The notes below the pieces were generated by a model. That model had not been told where the DNA came from, did not search any database, and was given only the letters and a program-made list of their open reading frames with translations. Both the position numbers and the translations under genes were made by a program. Below are positions 34,371 through 42,870 of a stretch of 64,000 nucleotides of DNA, piece by piece. The DNA is taken from assembly GCA_965237965.1 (NCBI GenBank), contig CBDEGT010000001.1, positions 434,001-498,000 of the forward strand, in the 5' to 3' direction. This DNA is from UBA2988 sp965237965 (GTDB taxonomy: Bacteria > Gemmatimonadota > Gemmatimonadetes > Longimicrobiales > Gaopeijiaceae). Every line of letters begins with the position of its first letter. Within the stretch, counting starts at the first letter, position 1.

Positions 34371-35429
34371 TTACGTCATCGCTTCCAGCTTCTTCGGGTC
34401 GTACCTCTTTTCGGTGCGCCATAGCGCCAGCACGATCGAGGCGATCTGCCGCGCGATGGTGAGCTTGGCCAGGTTCGGCTTTGTGTCGCCCTCCAGAAGC
34501 CGCTGGTAGTGACGGTACAGGGGCTCGTCGGCACCGCGCATGATCACCGTGGTTGCCGCACCCTTGAAGATCCGTTTCAGCGTGCGGTTGAAGTTCCGGT
34601 TCAGACCCCGCGTTTGCAGCAAGGGGGCCTTCACCCACTGCCCGGTCTGGGTCCGCACCCAGTCCGACGAGCTCCGCATCACCACCCCAAGGCCACAGTA
34701 CGCCCAGAAGTTGCTCCGGCTCGCGAACCGGTACGGCGTCACCACCACCGGCAACAGCTCCGCGGTGCGGATCGGACCCATGCCCGGGCACGTCTTGAGC
34801 AGCCGCCACTCGCGATGCTTGCACGCCTCCGCCAGCAGAGCCTTCTCGGCCTTCGCTTTCAAGGCTACAAGCGCGTCGAGCTCGTGGTACAGAAGCCGGG
34901 CCATTGGCCGTGCCACCTCGGGCAGCTCCTGAACCCACTGTTCGCGATCGGTCTTCGAGTAGACCTTCGAACCCGCTCCGTATCCGATCCCTCTCGAGCG
35001 CAGCAAGCTCTTCAGCCGGTTCTTCACCCGAACGACGTCGCCCACGACGAATCCATAGGCCTTCGCCAAATGACCCAGCCGCAGGAACTGATGCCGGCTC
35101 TTGTAGACCTTGGTCTCGATCGCTCCGATCCGCATCTGCTCCGCCAGCCAGAACGCATCCACCTTGTCGTTCTTCGGACCCCGCCGCCTCGTGCCCATCC
35201 CGGTCACGACGAGCTCCTGCACGTGCGGCTCGAGCACCTCGTAGAGCCACCCTGCCAGCGTTCCCTCCTCCAGGCACAGGTGTCGGTTGGGCGGGATCTG
35301 GTGGAGCACCTCGATCAGCGCCCGCGCGTTCGTCTCCACTACGTGCGAGCCCAGCCGCTTTCCGCTCGGACCCACGACCGCCAGCGTGCAGCTTGACTGG
35401 TGCGTGTCCAGCCCTACATACCTCTCCAT
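34371..35429 (-). CDS. IS110-family transposase
   Basis: A 352-residue DEDD-type transposase. The RuvC-like N-terminus begins MERYVGLDTHQSSCTLAVVG with the first Asp at residue 8; ICLEEG-like HLCLEEGTLAGW supplies the Glu near 54; KNDKVDAFWLAE carries the two further Asp residues. The C-terminal transposase_20 domain has LLKTCPGMGPIRTAELLP and FWAYCGLG with the conserved Ser region SRSNF. It is intact, with no frameshift, unlike every other insertion sequence in this window, so it may be the most recent arrival. IS110 elements lack terminal inverted repeats, so borders are not given. Confidence 0.9.
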   Translation of the reverse strand: MERYVGLDTHQSSCTLAVVGPSGKRLGSHVVETNARALIEVLHQIPPNRHLCLEEGTLAGWLYEVLEPHVQELVVTGMGTRRRGPKNDKVDAFWLAEQMRIGAIETKVYKSRHQFLRLGHLAKAYGFVVGDVVRVKNRLKSLLRSRGIGYGAGSKVYSKTDREQWVQELPEVARPMARLLYHELDALVALKAKAEKALLAEACKHREWRLLKTCPGMGPIRTAELLPVVVTPYRFASRSNFWAYCGLGVVMRSSSDWVRTQTGQWVKAPLLQTRGLNRNFNRTLKRIFKGAATTVIMRGADEPLYRHYQRLLEGDTKPNLAKLTIARQIASIVLALWRTEKRYDPKKLEAMT

Positions 35430-35625
35430 CGGCGTTGTCCTCCTTGGTGACTGGGGTCTTGGCTCGTGCTAACGAAAGCGCACCCACTCCCGGAGGAGAA
35501 CGCCGATCTTTCCTCGTCTTCTCTTCAGACCGATCCCGCGTGGACGCCACGCCCCCATAATGCCTATGATGGCGAGGCTCACGAGGTACTGAAAAGCTGG
35601 TCATTCCTGACCGTGAGGTAGGACC

Positions 35626-35733
35626 ATGACCGATCTCGTCACCCGCCTGAACGCGGTCCTAGAAGGCCGCTACCGCGTCGAGCACCAGCTCGGTGAGGGC
35701 GGGATGGCGACGGTCTATCTGCACCATGCGTGA
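35626..35733 (+). pseudogene. Serine/threonine protein kinase, N-terminal remnant
   Basis: MTDLVTRLNAVLEGRYRVEH continues into QLGEGGMATVYL, the ATP-binding glycine loop of Hanks-type kinases as written in Gemmatimonadota, and then stops after HHA at 35731-35733. Only 35 residues remain. Its end overlaps the ATG of the next gene at 35726, as if a different gene had been spliced in behind the glycine loop. A second, similar remnant lies at 37112-37233. Confidence 0.75.
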
Positions 35734-36985
35734 ACTGGATCCTCAACCGACATGGCGCGAGTCCGCCGAGCTTCTCTTGGAGCGGATCCCGGGCGTCGTC
35801 TCGGCCACGATCGAGGGTTCGCACGATTGGGTGACGGCGGTACGGATCTGGTACGAGCCCACGTGGCCGGTCCAGCAGGTGATGGCCGCCGTGGACGAGT
35901 GCCTCATCAAGGAGGGGGCTCGTCTCGCCGTTACGCGTTTCGACGCGGTGGTCACGAAGCCCGATCGACGAGCCGCTCGACGACCACGTCTGGAGCGCAC
36001 CCCGGCCACGCTTGCGGTACCGACCACCTCAGCCACCTCGCCCCGCTCGGCCGACGCCCTGGACACGTACTTGCGGTTGGTGGGGCACAGGAAAGAGGAG
36101 GTCGAACCCGGCGTCATGGGGGTGCAGGTCTGGATCGAATGGCAGGGAAGGACGTTCAGCGGAGCCGCCATAGGACCGCGGGCTCTCGCTGGTGCGCTAC
36201 GCACCTCGGCTCTCGCGACGCTCCGGGCGCTGCACTCGTGCCTTCAGGTGTTATACCAAAGGCACAGCCAGCCCGGGCTCGTTCTCGAGACCGTCGTCCG
36301 GATTACGGTGTAGAAGACGCCCGTCGTGGTGGCCGTCCTCACCGCGGCGGAAAAGGCGCGTCCCCGCCTATTGACGGCCGCGTGGCCCGACCAAGGTGAT
36401 CCAGGCCTGTCCGTGATCATGGCCACGCTGCACGCGACCTCCCGAATGGTGACACGGTGGCTGAACGAGCCGAAGTCGGTCGATGTCGACCACGCGACCG
36501 CTCCACCTCACTCACAACGCATACCAATCGGCACGCCCGAGCATCGGCTGATCCTTGCCGACGTCGCGGTGAATAACAGCCCGTCCGGGAATCTCGACGT
36601 CGGCGTGCGACTCGACGGCTTCGGGGAATCAGTGGATCGGCATCGGAGTGGTCGCGCCGACGAAGCTGCGCAGCTGACACTCGGGGCCTCGGCAACGCTC
36701 GAAGCAGTTCATGAGCTCCTCAGGGTCGGAGGCTTGAGCGAGCGTCACACGGGAGAGCTGCGACACGCGGGCGCGTACCGTCTGAGGACGGGCGAATACG
36801 ACATCGTCGTCATTCTCGCCGAGGCTTCTGTGGAAGGCGGCAGTCTGCAGCTGGCGGGTGCAGCGTCGGCCGACAGCGGGCTGGAGCGGGCAGCGATCGC
36901 GGCCACGCTCCAGGCGACGAACCCACTCGTCGCCGATCGTATGGGGAGCGTAGAAACCCCCGATCGGCACCGACAAGACGCGTGA
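35726..36985 (+). pseudogene. Protein with two related tandem domains, interrupted by an in-frame TAG
   Basis: The frame from ATG 35726 (MRELDPQPTWRESAELLL) is open to a TAG at 36311-36313 and then open again, in the same frame, to 36985; together about 418 residues. The N-terminal ~70 residues look like a small alpha/beta (ACT-like) fold (IPGVVSATIEGSHDW, VQQVMAAVDECLIKEGARL). Two copies of one domain follow: VQVWIEWQGRTFSGAAIG with ALRTSALATLRALHSCL and VVVAVLTAAEKARPRLL, and VGVRLDGFGESVDRHRSG with LTLGASATLEAVHELL and IVVILAEASVEGGSLQLAG. The TAG falls in a strand of the first copy. I do not know the family or function. Either a pseudogene or a rare readthrough case; the former is likelier. 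Confidence 0.5.
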
Positions 36986-37233
36986 TAGAGACCGGACCGC
37001 ACTGGACCCCGGACGGCGAGTACGTGTCGTTCACCTCATTTCGCGGGGATGGTGTGACCGGTGCCCTCTGGCGTAAGCGCGCTGACGGCACAGGATCGGC
37101 TGAACTGGTCTTGGTCACCCGCCTGAACGTTGCCCTCGAAGGTCGCTACCGCATCGAGCGCCAGCTCGGTGAGGGCGGGATGGCGCCCGTTTACCTCCTG
37201 ATCCCGCAGGGACGTTCACTGGAAGCGCCGTAG
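36982..37233 (+). pseudogene. PD40 repeat joined to a kinase N-terminus (recombination relic)
   Basis: The first ~40 residues (WTPDGEYVSFTSFRGDG, LWRKRADGTGSAEL) are a TolB-like PD40 propeller blade, normally at the C-terminus of Gemmatimonadota protein kinases. It runs without a break into VTRLNVALEGRYRIERQLGE and GGMAPVYL, the N-terminus of such a kinase, and stops at 37231-37233. So a kinase tail is fused to a kinase head, as expected from a deletion between two tandem kinase genes. The alanine-proline change in MAPVYL replaces the usual MATVYL. Confidence 0.65.
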
Positions 37234-37295
37234 CGGTGAGTCAGATCCCGTTTGCCGGAGCGCCGACACTCCCACCGAGGTGCTAGGCTACGACG

Positions 37296-37430
37296 ATGAG
37301 AGCAAGATCGATTGAAGGTCGCGAGATCGAGCTGAACCAAGAAACGCTGGATGGTTTGAGGCTGCTACTCCGAGGGCCAATGACTATGCCAGGCGAAGTC
37401 GGCTACGGATGGTGTCCCGCTGACAGTTGA
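37296..37430 (+). pseudogene. Possible FAD-binding oxidoreductase, N-terminal remnant cut by an insertion sequence
   Basis: A 44-codon frame, MRARSIEGREIELNQETLDG then LRLLLRGPMTMPGEVGYGW, resembles the start of FAD-linked oxidases (L-x-x-L-R-x-x-L-R-G-P-x-x-x-P-G-x-x-G-Y). It ends where the IS256-type element begins (37425). The continuation is not recognised on the far side of the element. Confidence 0.4.
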
Positions 37431-38838
37431 AGGTGGTGGCTCCGGAGAGTCTCCTTGTTAGCCTGCCTTTCTCATTTCGGCAACCGGTTCATGGTCGTCG
37501 AGGTGGGCCCTGAGCATCCAGAGCTGGTCGTAGCCGATGATCCTCCGGTAGCTCTTCTCGGTCTCCACGAACGAGGCCGCAGCCCACCTCAGCGCCATCG
37601 CTCCGTTCTTCCAGTTGGTCACCTGCGGGTCTTCCGTCTTACGCCCGAGTGGGTGCTGTCGATCAGGTTGGTCGAGCCCAGGCACTTCCTCAGCCGCGGC
37701 GGGAGGCCGAGCCGGTTGATGGTGAACATCTCGCTGAGGCCTTCGCGTAGGCTGGCCGAGGCCGAGGGGTGGTCGCGCTCGAGCCATCGGGCGAGCTGCT
37801 CGAGCTTCTGCTCGCCCTGCTTCGCGTCCAGCTTCATCGCCGCCCGGAACGCCGCCTTCACCTGAGGATGCTGATCCTTCGGCAGATGACCCAGCACGTT
37901 GCGGAGCTTGTGGTTGCGGCAGCGCTGGATGGGGTGACGTTGGCCGAACACCTTCTCGATCGCCTTCCTGAGCGCTTTCGAGCCATCGATCACGAACAGC
38001 CGCCGCCTGCCCGGGTCCAGGCCGCGCTCGACCAGATCCTCTAGGAGCGCGCTGGTCACCTCGGCGTTCTCACTCGCTCCTTCCCTCACGCCCAGCACGT
38101 GCTTCTTTCCGTCTGAGTCCACGCCTACCGCAGCAAGCACGTGGTGCGAGCCCATCTGGATCCCGTCCAGGTAGATCACCAGGAGGTCCCACGCATCCAG
38201 CCGGCGCTCCATCAGCTCCTTCAGCACGCGCTCCGAGGCCTCGACCGTCTCACGGCTCACCACCGACTTGCTCACCCCGACCGTGTCGGCCATCTCACCG
38301 ATCACACGGCCGTACTTCCGCGTGCTCACCCCCGCCATCAGGACCTCGAGCATCCGATCCGCCACGGCGCCCGGTCTCCGCATCGCTGCGTACGCCGGCA
38401 CCTCGACCTCGCCACCTTCCCCGGCGCCTAAGCCGTGGCCGCTCCACACGCACCTTCCGGTCCGACAGGTAAACCACACCACCCTGCCGGCCATACCACG
38501 CCGTGTCGTCTTCCGCTCGTGACCGACCTGCCTGCTTCACGCCTGCCACACCCTCGGCGCTCATCTCCAGCACCGCTTCGATCGTCGCTCGTCCCATCAC
38601 CTGGATGACTTCGTCGATCGCGACCTCCGTCTGCTCCACGAGCTCAAGCATCGGAAGCAGAAACTGCCCCTCCCGCTTCAGGAACTCCCTGATCGCGCGC
38701 TTGTCCGCCCGATCCCTTACCTCGTACGTTCTCTTCATCGTGGTGGCTCCGTGTTGGGGTTTTTGCCTACCCGAGCCTATCGGCCCGGGACCCCCGGAGC
38801 CACCACTTTTCTTTCCCCCCTATCAGGAACCTTCAACT
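37425..38838 (-). mobile_element. IS256/mutator-type insertion sequence (decayed)
   Basis: AGTTGAAGGTG at 37425 and the reverse complement of AGTTGAAGGTT ending at 38838 form short terminal repeats; GTGGTGGCTCCGG near 37433 and its complement near 38795 form a second inverted pair inside. Size is about 1.4 kb. No target duplication is visible. Confidence 0.6.
37458..38738 (-). pseudogene. Mutator-type transposase with frameshifts
   Basis: Three frames together make one transposase: the N-terminus from ATG 38738 (MKRTYEVRDRADKRAIREFL, LVEQTEVAIDEVIQVMGRAT) shifts near 38430; the middle (VPAYAAMRRPGAVADRMLEV, LLVIYLDGIQMGSHHVLAAV with the first Asp, RLFVIDGSKALRKAIEKVFG with the second, IQRCRNHKLRNVLGHLPK) shifts again near 37640; the tail TNWKNGAMALRWAAASFVE continues to 37458. 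It belongs to the IS256/MULE-like superfamily but is not close to the copies at 18-21 kb. Inactive. Confidence 0.8.
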
Positions 38839-39119
38839 ACGGTTGGGACAGCTTCTACACCGGGCGCTCACGGCTGGAGACGACGTGCGCAGCGGCAGTT
38901 TCGGAACCTGCGAAAGCTTCCGGCGATTCAACGGTCGGTAGGGACTCTCGTCGTCCGGTAGGACGAAATCATTAGGCGAGTTTAGGCTGTGCTGTAGGTC
39001 GGGGGACACGCCGTCGTGCGGAAGACGGAGGCAAGAAAACACGCTGACTGGCCAGCAAGGTCATGGAGCGCCAGAACACTGCGACCTTTCTGTGAGGCTG
39101 TTTAGGCGGGCGATCTGGT

Positions 39120-39263
39120 TCAGGGCCAGGTGCGCACCCGGCTAACCGACCGGCGCACCAGATCCGACAGCGTTAACCCTGCGGAGCGCGCCTTGGCGTG
39201 CCACTCGGCACACTCCGCCTCGCTGGCGCGGATCTTCACCCACACGTCGAGTCCAGCGCCCAT
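39120..39263 (-). pseudogene. mobC: MobC-like relaxosome protein, N-terminal remnant
   Basis: MGAGLDVWVKIRASEAECAE continues into WHAKARSAGLTLSDLVRRSV and SRVRTW, the ribbon-helix-helix half of MobC, and stops at 39120-39122. In another frame right behind it the bases encode LNQIAR, the beginning of the C-terminal MobC motif, so an internal deletion with frameshift joined the two parts. The complementary C-terminal piece survives separately at 16518-16670. Confidence 0.65.
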
Positions 39264-39372
39264 GATGTGCCGTTGCCGTTGGGGGGGTCAGAGGGGGCAC
39301 AGCCCCCCGCCAGGCCCCTGCCGGGGACCCGCGAAGCGTGGCCCCAAAGGGTAGGCTGGCTCTCAGTACGAA
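39264..39372. other. Hairpin-rich segment upstream of the mobC remnant, candidate oriT
   Basis: GGGGGCACAGCCCCC-like and CAGGCCCCTGCCGGGG repeats are followed by GGGTAGGCTGGCTC (39349-39362), shared with 523-536. Transfer origins of mobilizable elements typically lie just upstream of mobC, as here. No nick site can be assigned. Confidence 0.35.
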
Positions 39373-39448
39373 AGGCGCACCGAGCCCCGTGAGCGGACGC
39401 GCTCGAAGCTGCGCCCAGAGCCCCGCTTGAAGCAGCGGTCGGGGGCTG

Positions 39449-39552
39449 TCAGCGCTCGCCCGCCAGATAGGCCGCCCAATCGTCCATGAGCCGGCGCCGG
39501 CGCTCGATTAGATCCGTGCGCCGATAGGCCGCCTCGGCGGAGTGCCGGTGGC
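39449..39552 (-). pseudogene. P4-type integrase, C-terminal remnant
   Basis: The minus strand reads EAAYRRTDLIERRRRLMDDW and AAYLAGER, then a stop at 39449-39451. This is the nucleophilic tyrosine region and extreme C-terminus of the family; nothing upstream of it is preserved. Its position behind the shared 14-mer mirrors the integrase at 567. Confidence 0.75.
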
Positions 39553-39587
39553 ACGAATTACGGCAAGGAATCGTCTAAATTCAATCA

Positions 39588-39674
39588 GGACTGCACGATC
39601 TGCCGCACTTGCCGTTGGCCGATATCTGAATTTACAGTACTGAAATGGCGGGGAAATCGCCACAAATGGCGGGA
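39588..39674 (+). repeat. Imperfect ~87-bp direct repeat, left copy
   Basis: Begins GGACTGCACGATCT, contains GATATCTGA and the exact 19-mer ACAGTACTGAAATGGCGGG, and ends with a second GGCGGG. The same series occurs in the same orientation at 42225-42312. The doubled GGCGGG recalls the ends of the conjugative elements. Confidence 0.65.
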
Positions 39675-40384
39675 CTCCAGGCAAATGCCTAGTTCGGTAT
39701 CAGCTTCCCGACCTGAGCTTCCAACCCTCGCTCAAGCGGGAGCGGATCGCCGCTATCGCGGCTCTGAGCGGCCGGTCACGGGGTTTCCCGATTGATGCCC
39801 GGGGATGAATACTAGCCGTTCCCAGAGAACTGGAATGGGGAGACGATCCGGCCATGAAGGAAGCTTGCCCCCCGACTCCCGCACGTGAACAGCTGCGGAG
39901 CTCGGGCCGGATCCGGAGAACGAGAGGGCGCTAACCGGAGAACTCCTTTCTCGTAACGGACGAAACCCCCGACTGACTCGCAGTCGAGGGCTTCGAAGCC
40001 GTCGCGGAGTGGCTGAGGCTCCCGAGGCCGTGTCATGGCGACCGCTCGAGACGCCACGCAAGATCAAGCTGCAGCTTGCTAGACTGGGCTTCCAGTCCCC
40101 CTCCCTCCTCGGGGCGCTAGGGATCGCTGTTCCCGGACGGCGCACGTTGCGATGCTCGTGCATTCACTGGCAGGCCTCAGCGGTCACCGCTCGGCACCGG
40201 ACATTGCGTGACTTCTGGTTTTGGAAACGCGAGCAAGTGTAGCATCGGTCCAAATGCACAGAAATCGTCATTTTTGCAGCGGCCGCGAGAGGGCCGGCCG
40301 TGAAGACTCTGCACCGGACTCTTCAACCCGGCAGGAACGACCTGCAGCTGCTGGGTCCGTCCTCGAGGCCGGCGGCCGCTGCCC
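39675..40384. other. No recognisable gene
   Basis: Read in all frames this stretch shows only short frames without family resemblance. It lies between the left imperfect repeat and an IS3 remnant and is probably decayed. Confidence 0.35.
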
Positions 40385-40536
40385 CAGATCGGCACCGGTT
40401 TCGGGTGGCCTGGAGCACGCCAGACACGAGATCGGCCAGTTCATCGATCGCTACAACCCACGGGTGGCTCCTCGAGCGGCATGGATACAGGACCCCGGTC
40501 CAGGTCCGCGAGCAGCTCACCCGTAAGGCGGCATGA
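40385..40536 (+). pseudogene. IS3-family transposase (orfB), C-terminal remnant
   Basis: EIGQFIDRYN in one frame and HGWLLERHGYRTPVQVREQL followed by TRKAA in the next together make the usual end of an IS3-type orfB integrase domain. A one-base shift separates them near 40462. No other part of this copy is visible nearby. Confidence 0.6.
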
Positions 40537-40689
40537 TTGAGCCGCCCTCTTGTCCAGGAAATCGGGACCGGCTCACCCGGTCGCTTCTGCTACTTATGTT
40601 CCTCCATTGGTGCCCTCCGCGATGAGGTAGGACATGACCGGGAACTGGAGCACCTATCACGGTCGGATGGCCGAAAGTGGAGAATACAA

Positions 40690-41694
40690 GTGACCGACAC
40701 AGGCAACGATGAACATCCGGTCGGCCTCGAAACCCGCAACATTTTTCTCGATGTGGAAGTCTTTCGATCCAATGGCCACGACCTCAGTACGACAATCATG
40801 AAGATTCTTGGCAAATACCTAGCAGACGAGATCTTCGTGTTGCACACCACGGACGTGACCCTGCGCGAAGTCAGCAGCCAGATCCGTGCCATGGAGAGCG
40901 ATCTGACGAACCGCGCTAACAAGGTCGCCCAAGACTTGACCCGTTGGAACAACCGGTATCGCTCCGCCCATCATCGCCTACCGGTCCCTGATCCGCTCAG
41001 CGAACCGGCCCAACCCAGCAGCGCCTATCACGACTTCGAGTGGATACTGCGTCACGATTGGAACGCGCGCGAGCATAGCGCTGCCAACCTCCCGATCGGA
41101 CCGGTGCTTGATCAGTATTTTAGTCGCCAGGCGCCCTTCGACAAAAAGGGCAGCAAGGAATTTCCTGACGCCATTGTCCTCCTCGCACTCCAAGAGTGGT
41201 GCACCAGCACGCAGGAGAGCATCTATGTCGTCTGCAGGGACAAGGCGGTACAGCGTGCCGCGGAAGAACACGACCATCTCATTGCGATCGACAGTCTCGA
41301 CCGCCTCTTTGCTCTCGTTACAGCGGCTCAAGATCACAATGTCGCTGAAACTATCTCGGCCGCCTTCGACAATCCGCCACTCCTGAATGAGCTACAAGAC
41401 ACTCTATCGAAGAATATCGGCTGGGTCGGCGGCCTTTACGACGGTGACAAATATGACGCTGACGTCGTCGCCATGGAACTCGTCGAAATCGAAGAAATCG
41501 CAAACCTCACCGTCTTGCGTGTCGACCAAGATCAGGTCTCCTGTCTCGCCCGCGTTAAATTGCTCGTCTCCGCAGAGATTGACTATGAGGATGTGTCAAG
41601 TGCCATCTGGGACAAAGAAGACGGGTGCTTTTTTGGTGCGGAATCCGTCGTCACCGAGATCCGGGACAGCATCACCACTAGGATTTTTGTCTAA
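40690..41694 (+). CDS. PIN-like nuclease of the DUF4935 type, probably prematurely stopped
   Basis: A 334-residue protein with a DUF4935/PIN_16 domain: the first strand and Asp in RNIFLDVEVFR (near residue 20), KGSKEFPDAIVLLALQEW near residue 155 with the acidic pair, and SIYVVCRDKAVQRAAEEHDH. PIN domains are metal-dependent RNases, often toxins or defence effectors. The GTG at 40690 was chosen because GGAG lies 7 bases upstream; the frame before it is unrelated IS debris. After the TAA at 41692-41694 the same frame stays open for 33 more codons (LERDGEDFTLSSAQF, TVTDYFEDGYFYT), so the stop may be a recent nonsense change. It lies inside the direct repeats at 39588 and 42225. Confidence 0.65.
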   Translation: MTDTGNDEHPVGLETRNIFLDVEVFRSNGHDLSTTIMKILGKYLADEIFVLHTTDVTLREVSSQIRAMESDLTNRANKVAQDLTRWNNRYRSAHHRLPVPDPLSEPAQPSSAYHDFEWILRHDWNAREHSAANLPIGPVLDQYFSRQAPFDKKGSKEFPDAIVLLALQEWCTSTQESIYVVCRDKAVQRAAEEHDHLIAIDSLDRLFALVTAAQDHNVAETISAAFDNPPLLNELQDTLSKNIGWVGGLYDGDKYDADVVAMELVEIEEIANLTVLRVDQDQVSCLARVKLLVSAEIDYEDVSSAIWDKEDGCFFGAESVVTEIRDSITTRIFV

Positions 41695-41792
41695 CTGGAG
41701 CGGGACGGCGAGGACTTCACGCTCTCATCGGCCCAATTCAGCGCTCAGGAGCTGACCGTCACGGACTACTTCGAGGACGGCTATTTCTACAC

Positions 41793-42101
41793 GTGACCGG
41801 GCTCGGCCCCCGGTGCCCAGAGCACCGCGTCCAGACGGTCCGGAGTCTCAATGAGCGGATGGACGGGTGGATCCGGCGCAAGCTGCGCTGTGTGCGGCTG
41901 AAACAACGGAAACGGAGCCGGTCGGTGACTGCGTTCCTTATTCCTTGTCCGCCTGGGGTCCCGCATTGGCGGGCGTGCAAGCTGCGCGGGAGCGGTCGTG
42001 GCTGGTGGCGCTTGGCCGGGAGCCCGACTCCAGCTACGCCGGCCATCGCCCGGCATGAGGCTGGCGCTGTCCTCTTCCCCTGGTGCCAAGACATCCTCTA
42101 G
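41793..42101 (+). pseudogene. Group II intron reverse transcriptase/maturase, C-terminal remnant
   Basis: ERMDGWIRRKLRCVRLKQRK followed by RGSGRGWWRLAGSP matches the maturase (GIIM) domain of group II intron proteins, in which L-D-x-W-I-R-R-K-L-R and K-G-W-W-R-L are conserved. The reverse transcriptase domain is absent, and no domain V/VI intron RNA structure was noticed behind it. The final ~20 residues are degenerate. Confidence 0.6.
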
Positions 42102-42224
42102 GGTCACGGCGGCGGCGTCATCGACCGACCCCCCATCCTCGCGCCGAGTTCCTTCGGCGCCGCGACCGGCAGCCCGGTCCTCTCTGAGGTCTCCAGCGCC
42201 GCGAGGACCGGGGAGCCTCCATCC

Positions 42225-42312
42225 GGACTGCACGATCTACCGACCTTGCCACTACATGATATCTGATTTCACAGTACTGAAATGGCGGGAAAACCGCACT
42301 AGACGGCGGGAA
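42225..42312 (+). repeat. Imperfect ~87-bp direct repeat, right copy
   Basis: Same series as at 39588: GGACTGCACGATCT, GATATCTGA, ACAGTACTGAAATGGCGGG, then a second GGCGGG. The two copies enclose 2.5 kb with the IS3 remnant, PIN gene and intron remnant. Confidence 0.65.
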
Positions 42313-42453
42313 TGTGGGCCGTGCCCTTGCAGTTCGTCGTCCACGACGGTGTGTCGATGATTGCACTGGAATCCGCCGAGATGGCGCGGACGAGGGCGAA
42401 CCGGGAGCGCCGGGTGCCGGTGAGCGGCCGGCCTCGATGCGGGAGCCATACGC

Positions 42454-42627
42454 CTAGTCATCCTTTGAACCGGTGTGAGCGCAATGCCCGCACATTCCGG
42501 TATCATGGTACACATCCTGTTCGCCGTATGGGATGCGCATACCGCACCGTGCGCACTTAATATCCTCGTGGAAGGCCTTGCTTTCCCAGCCATCCCGCGC
42601 CTCCATCCACTCGTCCTTCGTCTTCAT
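42454..42627 (-). CDS. Small zinc-ribbon protein
   Basis: A 57-residue protein from the ATG at 42627 (MKTKDEWMEARDGWESKAF). Two Cys pairs, C-x-x-C in KCARCGM and C-x-x-C in MCGHCAH, are 20 residues apart and should bind zinc. The longer frame from 42870 has unrelated residues upstream. It lies on the same strand as the GIY-YIG nuclease, 243 bp behind it, and could be co-transcribed. No family name is known to me. Confidence 0.5.
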   Translation of the reverse strand: MKTKDEWMEARDGWESKAFHEDIKCARCGMRIPYGEQDVYHDTGMCGHCAHTGSKDD

Positions 42628-42870
42628 TGGGACATGACTCTGTTGAGGTGTATGAGGGGCAAGTCCCCTCAATGCGTGGGTGGCTCCATGCCGCCCCCGA
42701 CCGTCCCCGTGACCTGGACCTGAACCTGCAGAGCAACGAACATACCAATAAATGGAAAAGACAAGCCCATCTACACTGGCGATCGGCGAGCTCTGGGTCT
42801 CTTCCTCGTTACTATTGATAAGATACATTATCGATAGTGGGCCTTCCCTGGAGTTGCCTTGGTATTCCAT

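Noticed and set aside
33964..35604. A 546-codon minus-strand frame across the IS110 region
   Set aside because: It overlaps the IS110 transposase in another phase on the same strand; composition is low-complexity Gly/Arg/Glu and no family is recognisable.
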